64,000 nucleotides of DNA, from contig NZ_FXWZ01000003.1 in NCBI RefSeq assembly GCF_900184225.1, positions 434,001 to 498,000 on the forward strand, in the 5' to 3' direction. The translations under genes and the position numbers were made by a program. Under the pieces are notes generated by a model that saw nothing but the letters and a program-made list of their open reading frames with translations, had not been told where the DNA came from and did no database searches. Shown piece after piece: positions 57,570-64,000 of this stretch. Within the stretch, counting starts at the first letter, position 1. Every line of letters begins with the position of its first letter. The stretch comes from Brevibacterium ihuae (GTDB lineage: Bacteria > Actinomycetota > Actinomycetes > Actinomycetales > Brevibacteriaceae).

Positions 57570-58364
57570 ATGGGCATAGTGGACAAGAGAACGGGCGATG
57601 CAGGCACTGCGGGCGGCACGAATGCCGCCGGGGCGGAGCGCGTGAGCGGTCCGGGCGCAGCCGAGGCAGAGCGCGCGGGCAGGCCGGCCGGCGCGACGAT
57701 GCGGCAGACCGCCAAGGCCCGCCGGCGGCAGGCGATCCTCGACCACAGCAAGCGGCTGTTCGCGGCCTCGGGGTTCCGCGCGGTGTCGATCGAGGAGATC
57801 GGCGCGGGTGCAGGGATCTCCGGGCCGGCGGTGTACCGGCATTTCGGGTCGAAGGAGGAGATCCTCACCGAGCTGCTCGTCGGGATCTCGGAGTACCTCC
57901 ATGCCGGGGGCGCGGAGATCGCCGCGGGGCGGGACGCACCGGGCGACGGGGGCGAGCGTGGCGATGGGGACGCACCGGGCGACGGGGACGCACCGGGCGA
58001 CGGGGACGCAGTCACCGCGGGGTCCGGCCCGGCCGGCACCCTGCGGCGGCTCGTCGACTTCCACCTCGCGTTCGCGCTCGGCGAGCCCGAGCTCATCCGG
58101 ATCCAGGACCGGGACCTCAGCGCGCTTCCCGCCGAGGCGCGCAGCAGCCTGCGCCGCCTCCAGCGGCAGTACGTGTCGCTGTGGGTCGCCGCACTCCGGC
58201 GGCACGCGCCGGAGCTCAGCGAGGACGCCGCGACGGTGACGATCCACGCGGTGTTCGGCATGGTGAACTCCACGCCCTACGTCGTGCGCCGGGTCGATTC
58301 CGCAGTCGTGGCCGAACGGTTGCGCGCGGCAGCACTGGCGACGCTGGGGGTCGGCGGGGGCTGA
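57570..58364 (+). CDS. TetR-family regulator of the acyl-CoA carboxylase operon
   Basis: 264 residues. A disordered N-terminal stretch (1-43) precedes the TetR helix-turn-helix: AKARRRQAILDHSKRLFAAS, VSIEEIGAGAGISGPAVYRHFGSKEEIL. The ligand domain contains an inserted Asp/Gly/Ala/Pro repeat (18-bp DNA units). It is divergent from accD across a palindrome, so it probably represses that operon. Start 57570 lies only 8 bp from a -10-like TATCAT, which suggests a leaderless mRNA; an internal ATG at 57699 begins the conserved part. Confidence 0.88.
   Translation: MGIVDKRTGDAGTAGGTNAAGAERVSGPGAAEAERAGRPAGATMRQTAKARRRQAILDHSKRLFAASGFRAVSIEEIGAGAGISGPAVYRHFGSKEEILTELLVGISEYLHAGGAEIAAGRDAPGDGGERGDGDAPGDGDAPGDGDAVTAGSGPAGTLRRLVDFHLAFALGEPELIRIQDRDLSALPAEARSSLRRLQRQYVSLWVAALRRHAPELSEDAATVTIHAVFGMVNSTPYVVRRVDSAVVAERLRAAALATLGVGGG
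57933..58004 (+). repeat. Four tandem 18-bp units inside the TetR gene
   Basis: GACGCACCGGGCGACGGG at 57933, a degenerate copy at 57951, and exact copies at 57969 and 57987. They encode DAPGDG repeats and are in frame, so copy-number change would keep the reading frame. They form a flexible loop in the ligand domain. Confidence 0.85.
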
Positions 58365-58413
58365 GCCCGGGCCTGCCTACCCTGCCTCCGGGCGGCCGCA
58401 CCCAACTGCTGCG

Positions 58414-59040
58414 TCAGGGCCTCGGAACCGCGGCGAGGAGTGAGCGGAGCAGGCGGCGGGCGGAGTCGGGCGAGACCTCGCCCGGGGTGTTGACGAGCTG
58501 GGAGGCGAGCCCGTCGGCGAAGGTGTGGAGCAGTGCGGCCCACACCTCGACCTCGGCGTCCGGATGCGGCCGTGCGGCTGCGGCCGGATCCGCGGCGGCC
58601 GGCTGCCCGCGCAGCGCCGCGATGCACTGCCGGTAGAGCGAGCGCTGGTCGGACCACGTGCGGGATTCGCCGGGCGGCACGTGGCGGCGCTCCCATTCGG
58701 CGATCGCGATCCACAGCGCATACTCCTCCCGCCGCTGCGCGTCCAGGGGCAGGAGCTCCTCGATCATCAGCGCGACAACCTCGGCCGGGGGCTCTCCGGA
58801 CCTGGGCCGCTGGATCCGCGGCATCGCCTGGTCGCGCAGACGGTGCGTCACGGTGGTGATGACGTATTCCTGGAGCGCCTTCTGATTGGCGAAGTAGTGC
58901 CGCAGCGCGCCGGTCGAGAATCCCGCCTCGGCCGCGACCCCGCGCACGGTGACGCCGTCGAGGCCCTCCCGCAGGATCACCCGAACGGCGGCCTCCGCCA
59001 GCTCGGCGCGGCGCTGGTCATGGTCGACGATTCGTGGCAT
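58414..59040 (-). CDS. TetR-family regulator, divergent from GAP-family gene
   Basis: 208 residues: MPRIVDHDQRRAELAEAAVRVI, HTH VTVRGVAAEAGFSTGALRHYFANQKALQEYV, and a C-terminal domain of the BetI/TetR_C_6 type (ALWIAIAEWERR). It faces the GAP gene across two palindromes that probably are its operators. The effector is unknown. Confidence 0.9.
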   Translation of the reverse strand: MPRIVDHDQRRAELAEAAVRVILREGLDGVTVRGVAAEAGFSTGALRHYFANQKALQEYVITTVTHRLRDQAMPRIQRPRSGEPPAEVVALMIEELLPLDAQRREEYALWIAIAEWERRHVPPGESRTWSDQRSLYRQCIAALRGQPAAADPAAAARPHPDAEVEVWAALLHTFADGLASQLVNTPGEVSPDSARRLLRSLLAAVPRP

Positions 59041-59050
59041 GCCCCGATAT

Positions 59051-59088
59051 TAACACGCACGTGTTATTTTATTTAGCACGCCCGTGTT
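59051..59088. promoter_or_regulatory. Paired palindromic operators between TetR and GAP genes
   Basis: TAACACGCACGTGTTA (59051-59066, perfect 16 bp) and AGCACGCCCGTGTT (59075-59088, one mismatch) lie on centres 23 bp apart in a 70-bp AT-richer divergent promoter. They are very likely binding sites of the adjacent TetR regulator, one per promoter or both bound cooperatively. Confidence 0.75.
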
Positions 59089-59110
59089 TTTACCGATCGA
59101 AGGAATCCCC

Positions 59111-59767
59111 ATGACACTCACGACGGTCGCCCCGGTCCTCGGACTCGCCGTGCTCGACACGCTGAGCCCGGCACTCCTCGGGATCACCCTGTTCCTCGTG
59201 CTCACTCGCCCTCCGCGCCTCGGGCTCCTGCTCGGCACGTTCCTCCTCACGCTGGCCGGCTCGTACTTCGCCCTCGGCGTCGTGCTCATGCTCGGCCTCG
59301 ACGCGCTGCTGCCGGCGATCAGCCCCGAGGTCGCGCCGTGGATCCAGGCCGGGATGGGTGTCGCGCTCTTCATCGCGAGCTGGCTCATCCCCACGCGGCC
59401 GTCCGCCGGGCCGGAGAAGCGCGTGCGCGCCCTCACTGTCGGCGGGATGATCGGACTGGGAGTGGGAGCGTGGCTGTTCGAGTTCGCCACAGCCGTGCCC
59501 TACTTCGCGGCGATCGGCATCATGACCGCGGCCGACCTCGAGCCCGCCGGATGGCTCGTGCTGCTCGGCGCGTACGTCCTCATCATGATCCTGCCCGGCG
59601 TGGGGATCTACGCCGCTTCGCTCGCCCTGGGAGAGCGGACGCACGCGCGGTTCGCCCGCTGGAAGGACGCACTCGAATCCGGTTCGCGCAGCACCCTGAG
59701 CTGGATCCTCGGGATCGCCGGCGTCGTCATCGTCCTCAACGCACTGCCCCAGCTGGGAATCCTGTGA
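59111..59767 (+). CDS. GAP (Sap/DUF2910) family membrane protein
   Basis: 218-residue, six-helix membrane protein: LGLAVLDTLSPALLGITLFLVL, LGTFLLTLAGSYFALGVVLML, and three or four further helices, ending SWILGIAGVVIVLNALPQLGIL. It belongs to the GAP family, known in mycobacteria for glycolipid addressing and seen widely in actinobacteria as a putative small-molecule exporter. ATG 59111 has AAGGAAT upstream. Regulation is by the divergent TetR. Confidence 0.85.
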   Translation: MTLTTVAPVLGLAVLDTLSPALLGITLFLVLTRPPRLGLLLGTFLLTLAGSYFALGVVLMLGLDALLPAISPEVAPWIQAGMGVALFIASWLIPTRPSAGPEKRVRALTVGGMIGLGVGAWLFEFATAVPYFAAIGIMTAADLEPAGWLVLLGAYVLIMILPGVGIYAASLALGERTHARFARWKDALESGSRSTLSWILGIAGVVIVLNALPQLGIL

Positions 59768-59952
59768 TCGGCTCGCCGGTCGACGAGATCTCCACGATCG
59801 AGCGGGGTGACCTCGAGAACACCAGGATCGGCACCGTCCGCCGCTATCTGAAGGCCGTCGGCGGCGAGCTCTCCATCGAGTACGTCACCGGGGATGCGCG
59901 TCAACGTGGCCTGACAGTCCCAGCGCCGCTCACGCCGCGATGCAGGACCTGA
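59764..59952 (+). pseudogene. C-terminal fragment of an XRE-family antitoxin-like regulator
   Basis: 62 codons from GTG 59764 (overlapping the GAP stop). They read VDEISTIERGDLENTRIGTV and RRYLKAVGGELSIEYVTGDA, matching the end of HTH_37/XRE antitoxins (helices after the recognition helix and the strand GGEL.I). The N-terminal half of the helix-turn-helix is absent and the tail overlaps the next gene by 23 bp. It is probably a relic, perhaps of a RelE/HigA-type module; a short functional protein is less likely. Confidence 0.55.
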
Positions 59953-60520
59953 GGTGCTCATCGATGGTGCTCGCGGACCAGCCGTGCGCCTCGCGCAGAC
60001 CGGTGCTCAGCATCGACAGGTAGGCCGCCGTGGGCATCGTGTGCTCGACGGCGGCGCTCCCGTGGGGTGCGGTGAAGGTCAGCATGGGCGTGCCCTCCCG
60101 GCGACCCACGTCGATGAGCGTCTCGTAATGGCCGGGCCCGGCCCGGTGGCGGGCGTTCTCCTCGAGGCCGACGACGATCTCCTCGATCGGATCGTCGGGG
60201 TCGGGGATTCGGTGCATCTCCTGGGCGGCGATGTCGGCGAACTGACCAGCAGTGACGAGATAGGCCTTCGCAGGGGTCGGGCCGGGCACGTCGTGGTCGT
60301 AGAACGCCATCCCGCCGCCGCCCCACACCCGGGACTCGCCGGCGAAGTAGAGGCTGCCCGGCAGGTCGACGCCGGCCTCGGCGCGCGGCATCGAGGGGTC
60401 CCGCGCCCCGCGATAGGAGACATCGGCGCCCGGCGGCCGACCGCCGCGCAGATAGCAGGCGAGGCGCTCCCGGGACATGTTCGATCCGTAGCTGACGTAC
60501 CAGACGAGACTCTCAGACAT
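59930..60520 (-). CDS. Gamma-glutamylcyclotransferase-like protein
   Basis: 196 residues beginning MSESLVWYVSYGSNMSRERL; YGSNM is the substrate-loop signature of the GGCT fold. SLYFAGESRVWGGGGMAFYD and KAYLVTAGQFADIAAQEMHR follow. Similar actinobacterial proteins are often named histone deacetylase on weak grounds. The reaction is unknown; cyclisation of gamma-glutamyl amines is possible. ATG 60520 begins the conserved domain. Confidence 0.78.
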   Translation of the reverse strand: MSESLVWYVSYGSNMSRERLACYLRGGRPPGADVSYRGARDPSMPRAEAGVDLPGSLYFAGESRVWGGGGMAFYDHDVPGPTPAKAYLVTAGQFADIAAQEMHRIPDPDDPIEEIVVGLEENARHRAGPGHYETLIDVGRREGTPMLTFTAPHGSAAVEHTMPTAAYLSMLSTGLREAHGWSASTIDEHLRSCIAA

Positions 60521-60615
60521 CGCCTGCAACGCTTTCGCACCTCGGTCCGCGGTCGCAAGCCGAGGCGCCGGACTCGACGGGATCGCCAGCGGACTCACAC
60601 GGTGTTCGGAGGCGC

Positions 60616-62118
60616 TCAGCGTTCCACGGGCACGAACTCGATCTGCCCGGACTCGACGTCGACGGAGGAGAGCACGAGGCTCACCCGGCTGCCGACCTCG
60701 GCCTCGCCGTCGACGAACGCGACGATGGCCGGCTCCGGGAAGTGCACCTCGAAGCGGGCTGCGCGCTGTTCGGTGGCGTCGCGCTGGGACACGGCGACGC
60801 CTTCGAAGGTCTCCCCCACGCGGTCGGCGAGGAGGACGGCCTCGGTGGCCTCGATGACGGCGTTCTCGACCTTCCGCGACCGGGAGCCCGCCGAGTTCAT
60901 GAGGTCCGGCAGCTCCGGCAGAGCGGTGCGCGCCCATTCCGGCGCCTCGACGCCCTGGGCCGCGGCCCAGGCGAGTGGGAGCACGAAGCGGTCGACGAGC
61001 CGACGCAGCGGCGCCGTGGTGTGAGCGTAGGGTGCGCCGACGGCGGCCTGGACGGTCTCCTCCTCGCCGAGTTCGGCGGTGATCTCGGTGTACCCGGCGC
61101 CGCGGAAGAGCATGGGCGAGGCGTAGTGGACAGCGAGTGCGGCCGGGTCGCCTCCCGTGTGGTCGATGAGGGCGAGGATCTCCTGGTAGGTGCCCGAGGC
61201 GTCGAAGCCGAGCGCTGCGACGACCGCAGCGAACTCCGCGATCGTGGCGTCGTCGGGTCGCGGGAGGGTGCGGAGGATCCCGTGGCCGGCAGCGAGCATG
61301 AGGGCGGCGGCGACGCGACCGGCGAGCAGGGAGATCTGCGCGTTCGCGTCCTCGATCTCCCGGCGCGGACGGAAGGCGAGCGTGTAGGTGCTCTCGTCGT
61401 CGCGTGTGGCCTCCTGGACGCGCGTGACCTCTTGGTCCGGGATCGCGAGGTCGATGCCGCCGCGGGCCCGCTCCTGGGCGAGGAGCGCGGCACCGATCTC
61501 CGGGAGGGCGGCCATGCTCGGGTGGAGGGGGCGGCCGGCGTCGTGCGCCTCCTGCACGGTGTCGTAGTCGAGCTGCTCGACCGAGCGGACGACGGCGCGC
61601 ACGAGGTCCTGGGCGACGATCTCCCCGGACTCGGCGAGGTCGACGATGTAGACGTAGGCGGCCTTGACCGTGCCCGGGAGGAGGGAGGCCGCGCCCTCCG
61701 AGATCACCGGCGGATGCAGCGGGATGCGGCGGTCGGGCAGGTACTCGGTGAGTCCGCGCTCGCGAGTCTCGGCGTCGAGGGCGCCGCCGGGGCGGACGAA
61801 CCGACCGACGTCGGCGATCGCATAGTGCACCCGCCAGCGGGCTCCCTCGACCGGGCTGTCGCTCAGGTGCATCGCCTGGTCGAGGTCGGTGGCCCCGTCC
61901 GGGTCGATGGTGATGAACGGCAGCGCGGTGAGGTCCTCGCGCGGCTGCTCGATGCCGTCGTAGCCGGGAGTGTGCGGGTCGGTGAGCGCGGCGACGGCGT
62001 CCTGCGCCTCGGCGAGGGCCGCTGCCGGGTACTCGTGCGGGAGGTCGGCGGCGATCCGCTCGTAGGCCTGCTCGAGCGCGGTGGTGGGCCGGGGTGCGCG
62101 CATCCGGTGGGTGATCAT
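60616..62118 (-). CDS. RNB-domain exoribonuclease (RNase II/R family)
   Basis: 500-residue 3'-5' exoribonuclease core. The catalytic Asp cluster is in FITIDPDGATDLDQAMH; RNB motifs YLPDRRIPLHPPVISEGAASL and YAHTTAPLRRLVDRF are clear. It lacks the N-terminal cold-shock and C-terminal S1 domains of RNase R in full form. The C-terminal strand-rich 80 residues (EVGSRVSLVLSSVDVESGQIEFV) may be an OB-like remnant. Such short forms are common in actinobacteria. Confidence 0.9.
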   Translation of the reverse strand: MITHRMRAPRPTTALEQAYERIAADLPHEYPAAALAEAQDAVAALTDPHTPGYDGIEQPREDLTALPFITIDPDGATDLDQAMHLSDSPVEGARWRVHYAIADVGRFVRPGGALDAETRERGLTEYLPDRRIPLHPPVISEGAASLLPGTVKAAYVYIVDLAESGEIVAQDLVRAVVRSVEQLDYDTVQEAHDAGRPLHPSMAALPEIGAALLAQERARGGIDLAIPDQEVTRVQEATRDDESTYTLAFRPRREIEDANAQISLLAGRVAAALMLAAGHGILRTLPRPDDATIAEFAAVVAALGFDASGTYQEILALIDHTGGDPAALAVHYASPMLFRGAGYTEITAELGEEETVQAAVGAPYAHTTAPLRRLVDRFVLPLAWAAAQGVEAPEWARTALPELPDLMNSAGSRSRKVENAVIEATEAVLLADRVGETFEGVAVSQRDATEQRAARFEVHFPEPAIVAFVDGEAEVGSRVSLVLSSVDVESGQIEFVPVER

Positions 62119-62140
62119 GACAGCACCCTACTGCGGGAGC

Positions 62141-62782
62141 TCAACCCCGGTGCACGAACAGCCTCGACGGCCTCCCCCGCCGTCCGTCCGTCATCTCGCC
62201 GGTGGGTTGGAGCAGCGGCTCCATGCGCCTGCGGAAGGCATCACGCTGGACCTCCTCGCCGAGCACCGCCTCATGGACGATCTGGAGGTCGCGCAGGGTG
62301 AAGGCCTCCGGCAGCAGTCGCCACGGGTCCGGGGACTCGGCGTAGTCGGCGCGCACCCGGGCGAGCGCGAAGGACACGACGCGCGGCTGATCGTAGGGCA
62401 GATCGATCGAGCCGCCCGGCCCCACCTCGGCCACGGGGACGAGCGAGATCCGGCCGGCGGCGATGCCCTCGGCGACGACCGCGGCGTCCACGACGTCGAG
62501 GTGGGCGACGGTGACGACCCAGCCGCGCTGGTCACGGTCCGGGTCGTCGAAGACCTGGAGCTGCTGGGGTTCGCGGCCGGAGATCCCCGCCTTCTCCGAC
62601 TGGCTGCGGAGCACTGCGGCGGCGAGGCGCTCGCGCTCGTGGACGAAGGTGCCCGGCAGGAGGAGCCGGCCGTGTCGGTCGCGCACGAGGACGATGTGGA
62701 GGGCATCGTCCGCGACGGAGAAGGTGGCGGTGTCGACGGCAAGCGACGGCCTCGGGAAATCGGTGAGGTCGGATGAGGTCAT
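62141..62782 (-). CDS. NUDIX-like protein with C-terminal winged helix (NrtR-type)
   Basis: 213 residues. Residues about 15-140 follow the NUDIX fold (AVDTATFSVADDALHIVLVRD), but the NUDIX box (LLPGTFVHERERLAAAVLRSQSEKAGI) lacks the REUxEE signature, so hydrolysis is doubtful. The C-terminal 70 residues (PWRLLPEAFTLRDLQIVHEAVLG) form the winged helix typical of NrtR regulators of NAD metabolism. It may therefore be a ligand-sensing repressor. It is 22 bp from the RNB gene. Confidence 0.8.
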   Translation of the reverse strand: MTSSDLTDFPRPSLAVDTATFSVADDALHIVLVRDRHGRLLLPGTFVHERERLAAAVLRSQSEKAGISGREPQQLQVFDDPDRDQRGWVVTVAHLDVVDAAVVAEGIAAGRISLVPVAEVGPGGSIDLPYDQPRVVSFALARVRADYAESPDPWRLLPEAFTLRDLQIVHEAVLGEEVQRDAFRRRMEPLLQPTGEMTDGRRGRPSRLFVHRG

Positions 62783-62810
62783 GGTGCGGCGCAGCGGAGC
62801 GGCGGGACGC

Positions 62811-63686
62811 TCAGTCGGCAGTGCGTCGGTGCTCGAGCGCCGGGTCGTCGCGGAACGGCACGAGGAGCAGCGAGCAGCGCGCGGAGTTGAGCACCTCGGA
62901 GCTCGTGCGGCCGAGCTGCACGCGCATGCTCGTGAAGCGGCCGAGCCCGCGCTTGCCCATGACGAGGAGGTCGGCGTCCGCGGACCGCTCGGTGAGCACG
63001 TCCACCGGATCGCCCTCGACGAACTCCGTGCGCACCCGGAGGCCGGGCACCTGCGAGCGCAGCCAGGCCATGTCGAACTCGGTCTGGGCGCGGGCGCGCG
63101 CATCGTCGGCGAGCGGGGTGGTGACGACGACGATGGTGAGCTCGACTCCGGTCCGGGCGGCGTAGCTCGCGGCGTCGAGCGCGGCGACGCCGGCGTAGTC
63201 CGAGGTGTCCTGGCCGACGACGACCCCTCCCCCGCCGGTGACGTGGGCGTCGGCGGAGTCGAACTCGCTCGCCTGGGTCTCGCGGTAGACGAGGGCCGGA
63301 CACAGCGCGTGACCGGGGAGGCCGGAGGAGATCGTGCCGATCCGTCCGCCGGTGGCCTGGTCGGAGCCGTGCTGCCCGATGACGACGAGTCCGGCGCGCT
63401 CGGACATCCCGGCGAGCACCTCGGCGGGATCGCCGGCTTCGAGAACGGCGTCGAACGGGGAGTCGGGCAGGAGCTCACGCAGCTTTGCGCTTACCGCATC
63501 GAGGGACTCCTGAGCCTTCGCGCGCGCCTCGGCGGTGGGTTCGGCGCCGGGTTCGGCGGGGCGGACGACGGAGACGAGGCGGACGCCGACACCGTGGTGG
63601 CGAGCCTCCTTGAGCGCCCAGGCGGCGGCCTCCCGGCAGGTGCGGGACCCGTCGATGCCGACGATGATCTCGCCGTTGATCTGCAT
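62811..63686 (-). CDS. Tandem universal stress protein (two UspA domains)
   Basis: 291 residues with two UspA domains: IIVGIDGSRTCREAAAWAL ... GLVVIGQHGSDQATGGRIGTISSGL, and GVVVGQDTSDYAGVAALDAA ... DLLVMGKRGLGRFTSMRVQLGRTSSEVL. The second GxxG-9x-G(S/T) loop suggests ATP binding. ATG 63686 is preceded by GGTGGAG. Tandem Usp proteins are usual dormancy/stress proteins of actinobacteria. Confidence 0.92.
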   Translation of the reverse strand: MQINGEIIVGIDGSRTCREAAAWALKEARHHGVGVRLVSVVRPAEPGAEPTAEARAKAQESLDAVSAKLRELLPDSPFDAVLEAGDPAEVLAGMSERAGLVVIGQHGSDQATGGRIGTISSGLPGHALCPALVYRETQASEFDSADAHVTGGGGVVVGQDTSDYAGVAALDAASYAARTGVELTIVVVTTPLADDARARAQTEFDMAWLRSQVPGLRVRTEFVEGDPVDVLTERSADADLLVMGKRGLGRFTSMRVQLGRTSSEVLNSARCSLLLVPFRDDPALEHRRTAD

Positions 63687-63815
63687 TGCTCCACCTTGCT
63701 TCCCGGTGCCAGGACCGGGAACGACCTCGCCGAACATGTGTACCCCGATCCTAGAGAACAAAGCGCGGCGGTGGTAGTCACGGCCGCGGTCCACGCGGGC
63801 GGGCCATGGAACGAC

Positions 63816-63848
63816 GGAGCGCCCCCACCTGTGCGGTGGGGGCGTTCC
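63816..63848 (-). terminator. Hairpin downstream of tRNA-Thr
   Basis: GCCCCCACC/GGTGGGGGC stem (extended by about 4 further pairs) with a 5-nt loop, 11 bp past the tRNA 3' end on the minus strand. It is GC-rich with little T-tract, as is common for actinobacterial terminators. Confidence 0.65.
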
Positions 63849-63858
63849 GGAGCGTGAG

Positions 63859-63931
63859 CCTCCTGCCGGAATCGAACCGGCGACCTTCTTATTACGAGTA
63901 AGACGCTCTGCCGACTGAGCTAAGGAGGCAA
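63859..63931 (-). tRNA. tRNA-Thr (anticodon CGT)
   Basis: On the minus strand, acceptor stem GCCTCCT/AGGAGGC, D-arm TAGCTCAGTCGGCAGAGC, anticodon stem TCTTA/TAAGA with loop CTCGTAA (anticodon CGT), and T-arm GCCGGTTCGATTCCGGC. 73 nt without an encoded CCA. It decodes ACG. Confidence 0.96.
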
Positions 63932-64000
63932 CCAGTACAGGGTACCGGGGGCGCCGGACCCGGTCAAAACCGCAGAAGGCGCCCGGTAGAGTGGGGTGGC

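Noticed and set aside
57933..58004. Short CRISPR-like or VNTR locus
   Set aside because: Head-to-tail 18-bp units without spacers, in frame inside a TetR gene; a coding tandem repeat.

Overview
The window is very GC-rich, uses frequent GTG starts and is packed with ATGA or GTGA stop/start overlaps. It carries Lsr2, ClpC, a mycobacterial-type ArgA, a DUF3180 gene and a fused FolB-FolK. This points to an actinobacterium (Actinomycetota), most likely of the Micrococcales/Brevibacterium kind; the genus is an inference.

Layout. 0-8.2 kb: mutY (5' end at the window edge), argA, clpC, lsr2 with a small membrane protein gene, lysS and a DUF2520 Rossmann gene. 8.2-10.2 kb: a nitric-oxide defence pair, flavohaemoprotein hmp and Rrf2/NsrR regulator. 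10.2-23 kb: a minus-strand series of housekeeping genes reading dacB, DUF2342 protease, tilS, hpt, ftsH, folE, folP, folB-folK, DUF3180 and two PH-domain membrane proteins. 23-33.7 kb: ppa (plus strand), a VOC protein, a CPBP membrane protease coupled to an AcrB-type RND pump, an MFS exporter-nitroreductase-msrA overlap operon, then a CitE-like lyase and a MaoC dehydratase.

33.8-52.5 kb is an accessory island. It starts with an IS3-family element abutting a truncated, frameshifted IS256 transposase. Next comes a complete six-gene type I-G (formerly I-U) CRISPR-Cas operon: csb1(cas7)-csb2(cas5-cas6)-cas3-csb3-cas4/1-cas2. The CRISPR array follows: 23 repeats, then an IS481-family element, then 11 good repeats plus 3 decayed ones. 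The island ends with an IS5-family element. The IS481 element sits inside one spacer with a 6-bp target duplication (ACTAGA), so the two arrays were once one. Between its terminal repeats it also carries a RidA-family gene and a divergent WYL-domain regulator.

52.6-57.5 kb holds acyl-CoA dehydrogenase, biotin carboxylase/BCCP and carboxyltransferase genes. With the MaoC and CitE genes at 32.3-33.7 kb they make up a leucine/branched-acyl-CoA degradation cluster like Mycobacterium tuberculosis Rv2498c-Rv2502c. The island appears to have inserted between the dehydrogenase and maoC and split that operon. A divergent TetR gene flanks it. 58.4-64 kb: a second TetR gene facing a GAP-family membrane protein gene across paired operators, an XRE-antitoxin fragment, a gamma-glutamylcyclotransferase-like gene, an RNB exoribonuclease, a NUDIX/winged-helix protein, a universal stress protein and tRNA-Thr(CGT).

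How it fits together: the core genome is ordinary. The notable parts are the type I-G system, the IS481-borne cargo that cut its array in two, and the island's position inside a catabolic operon.
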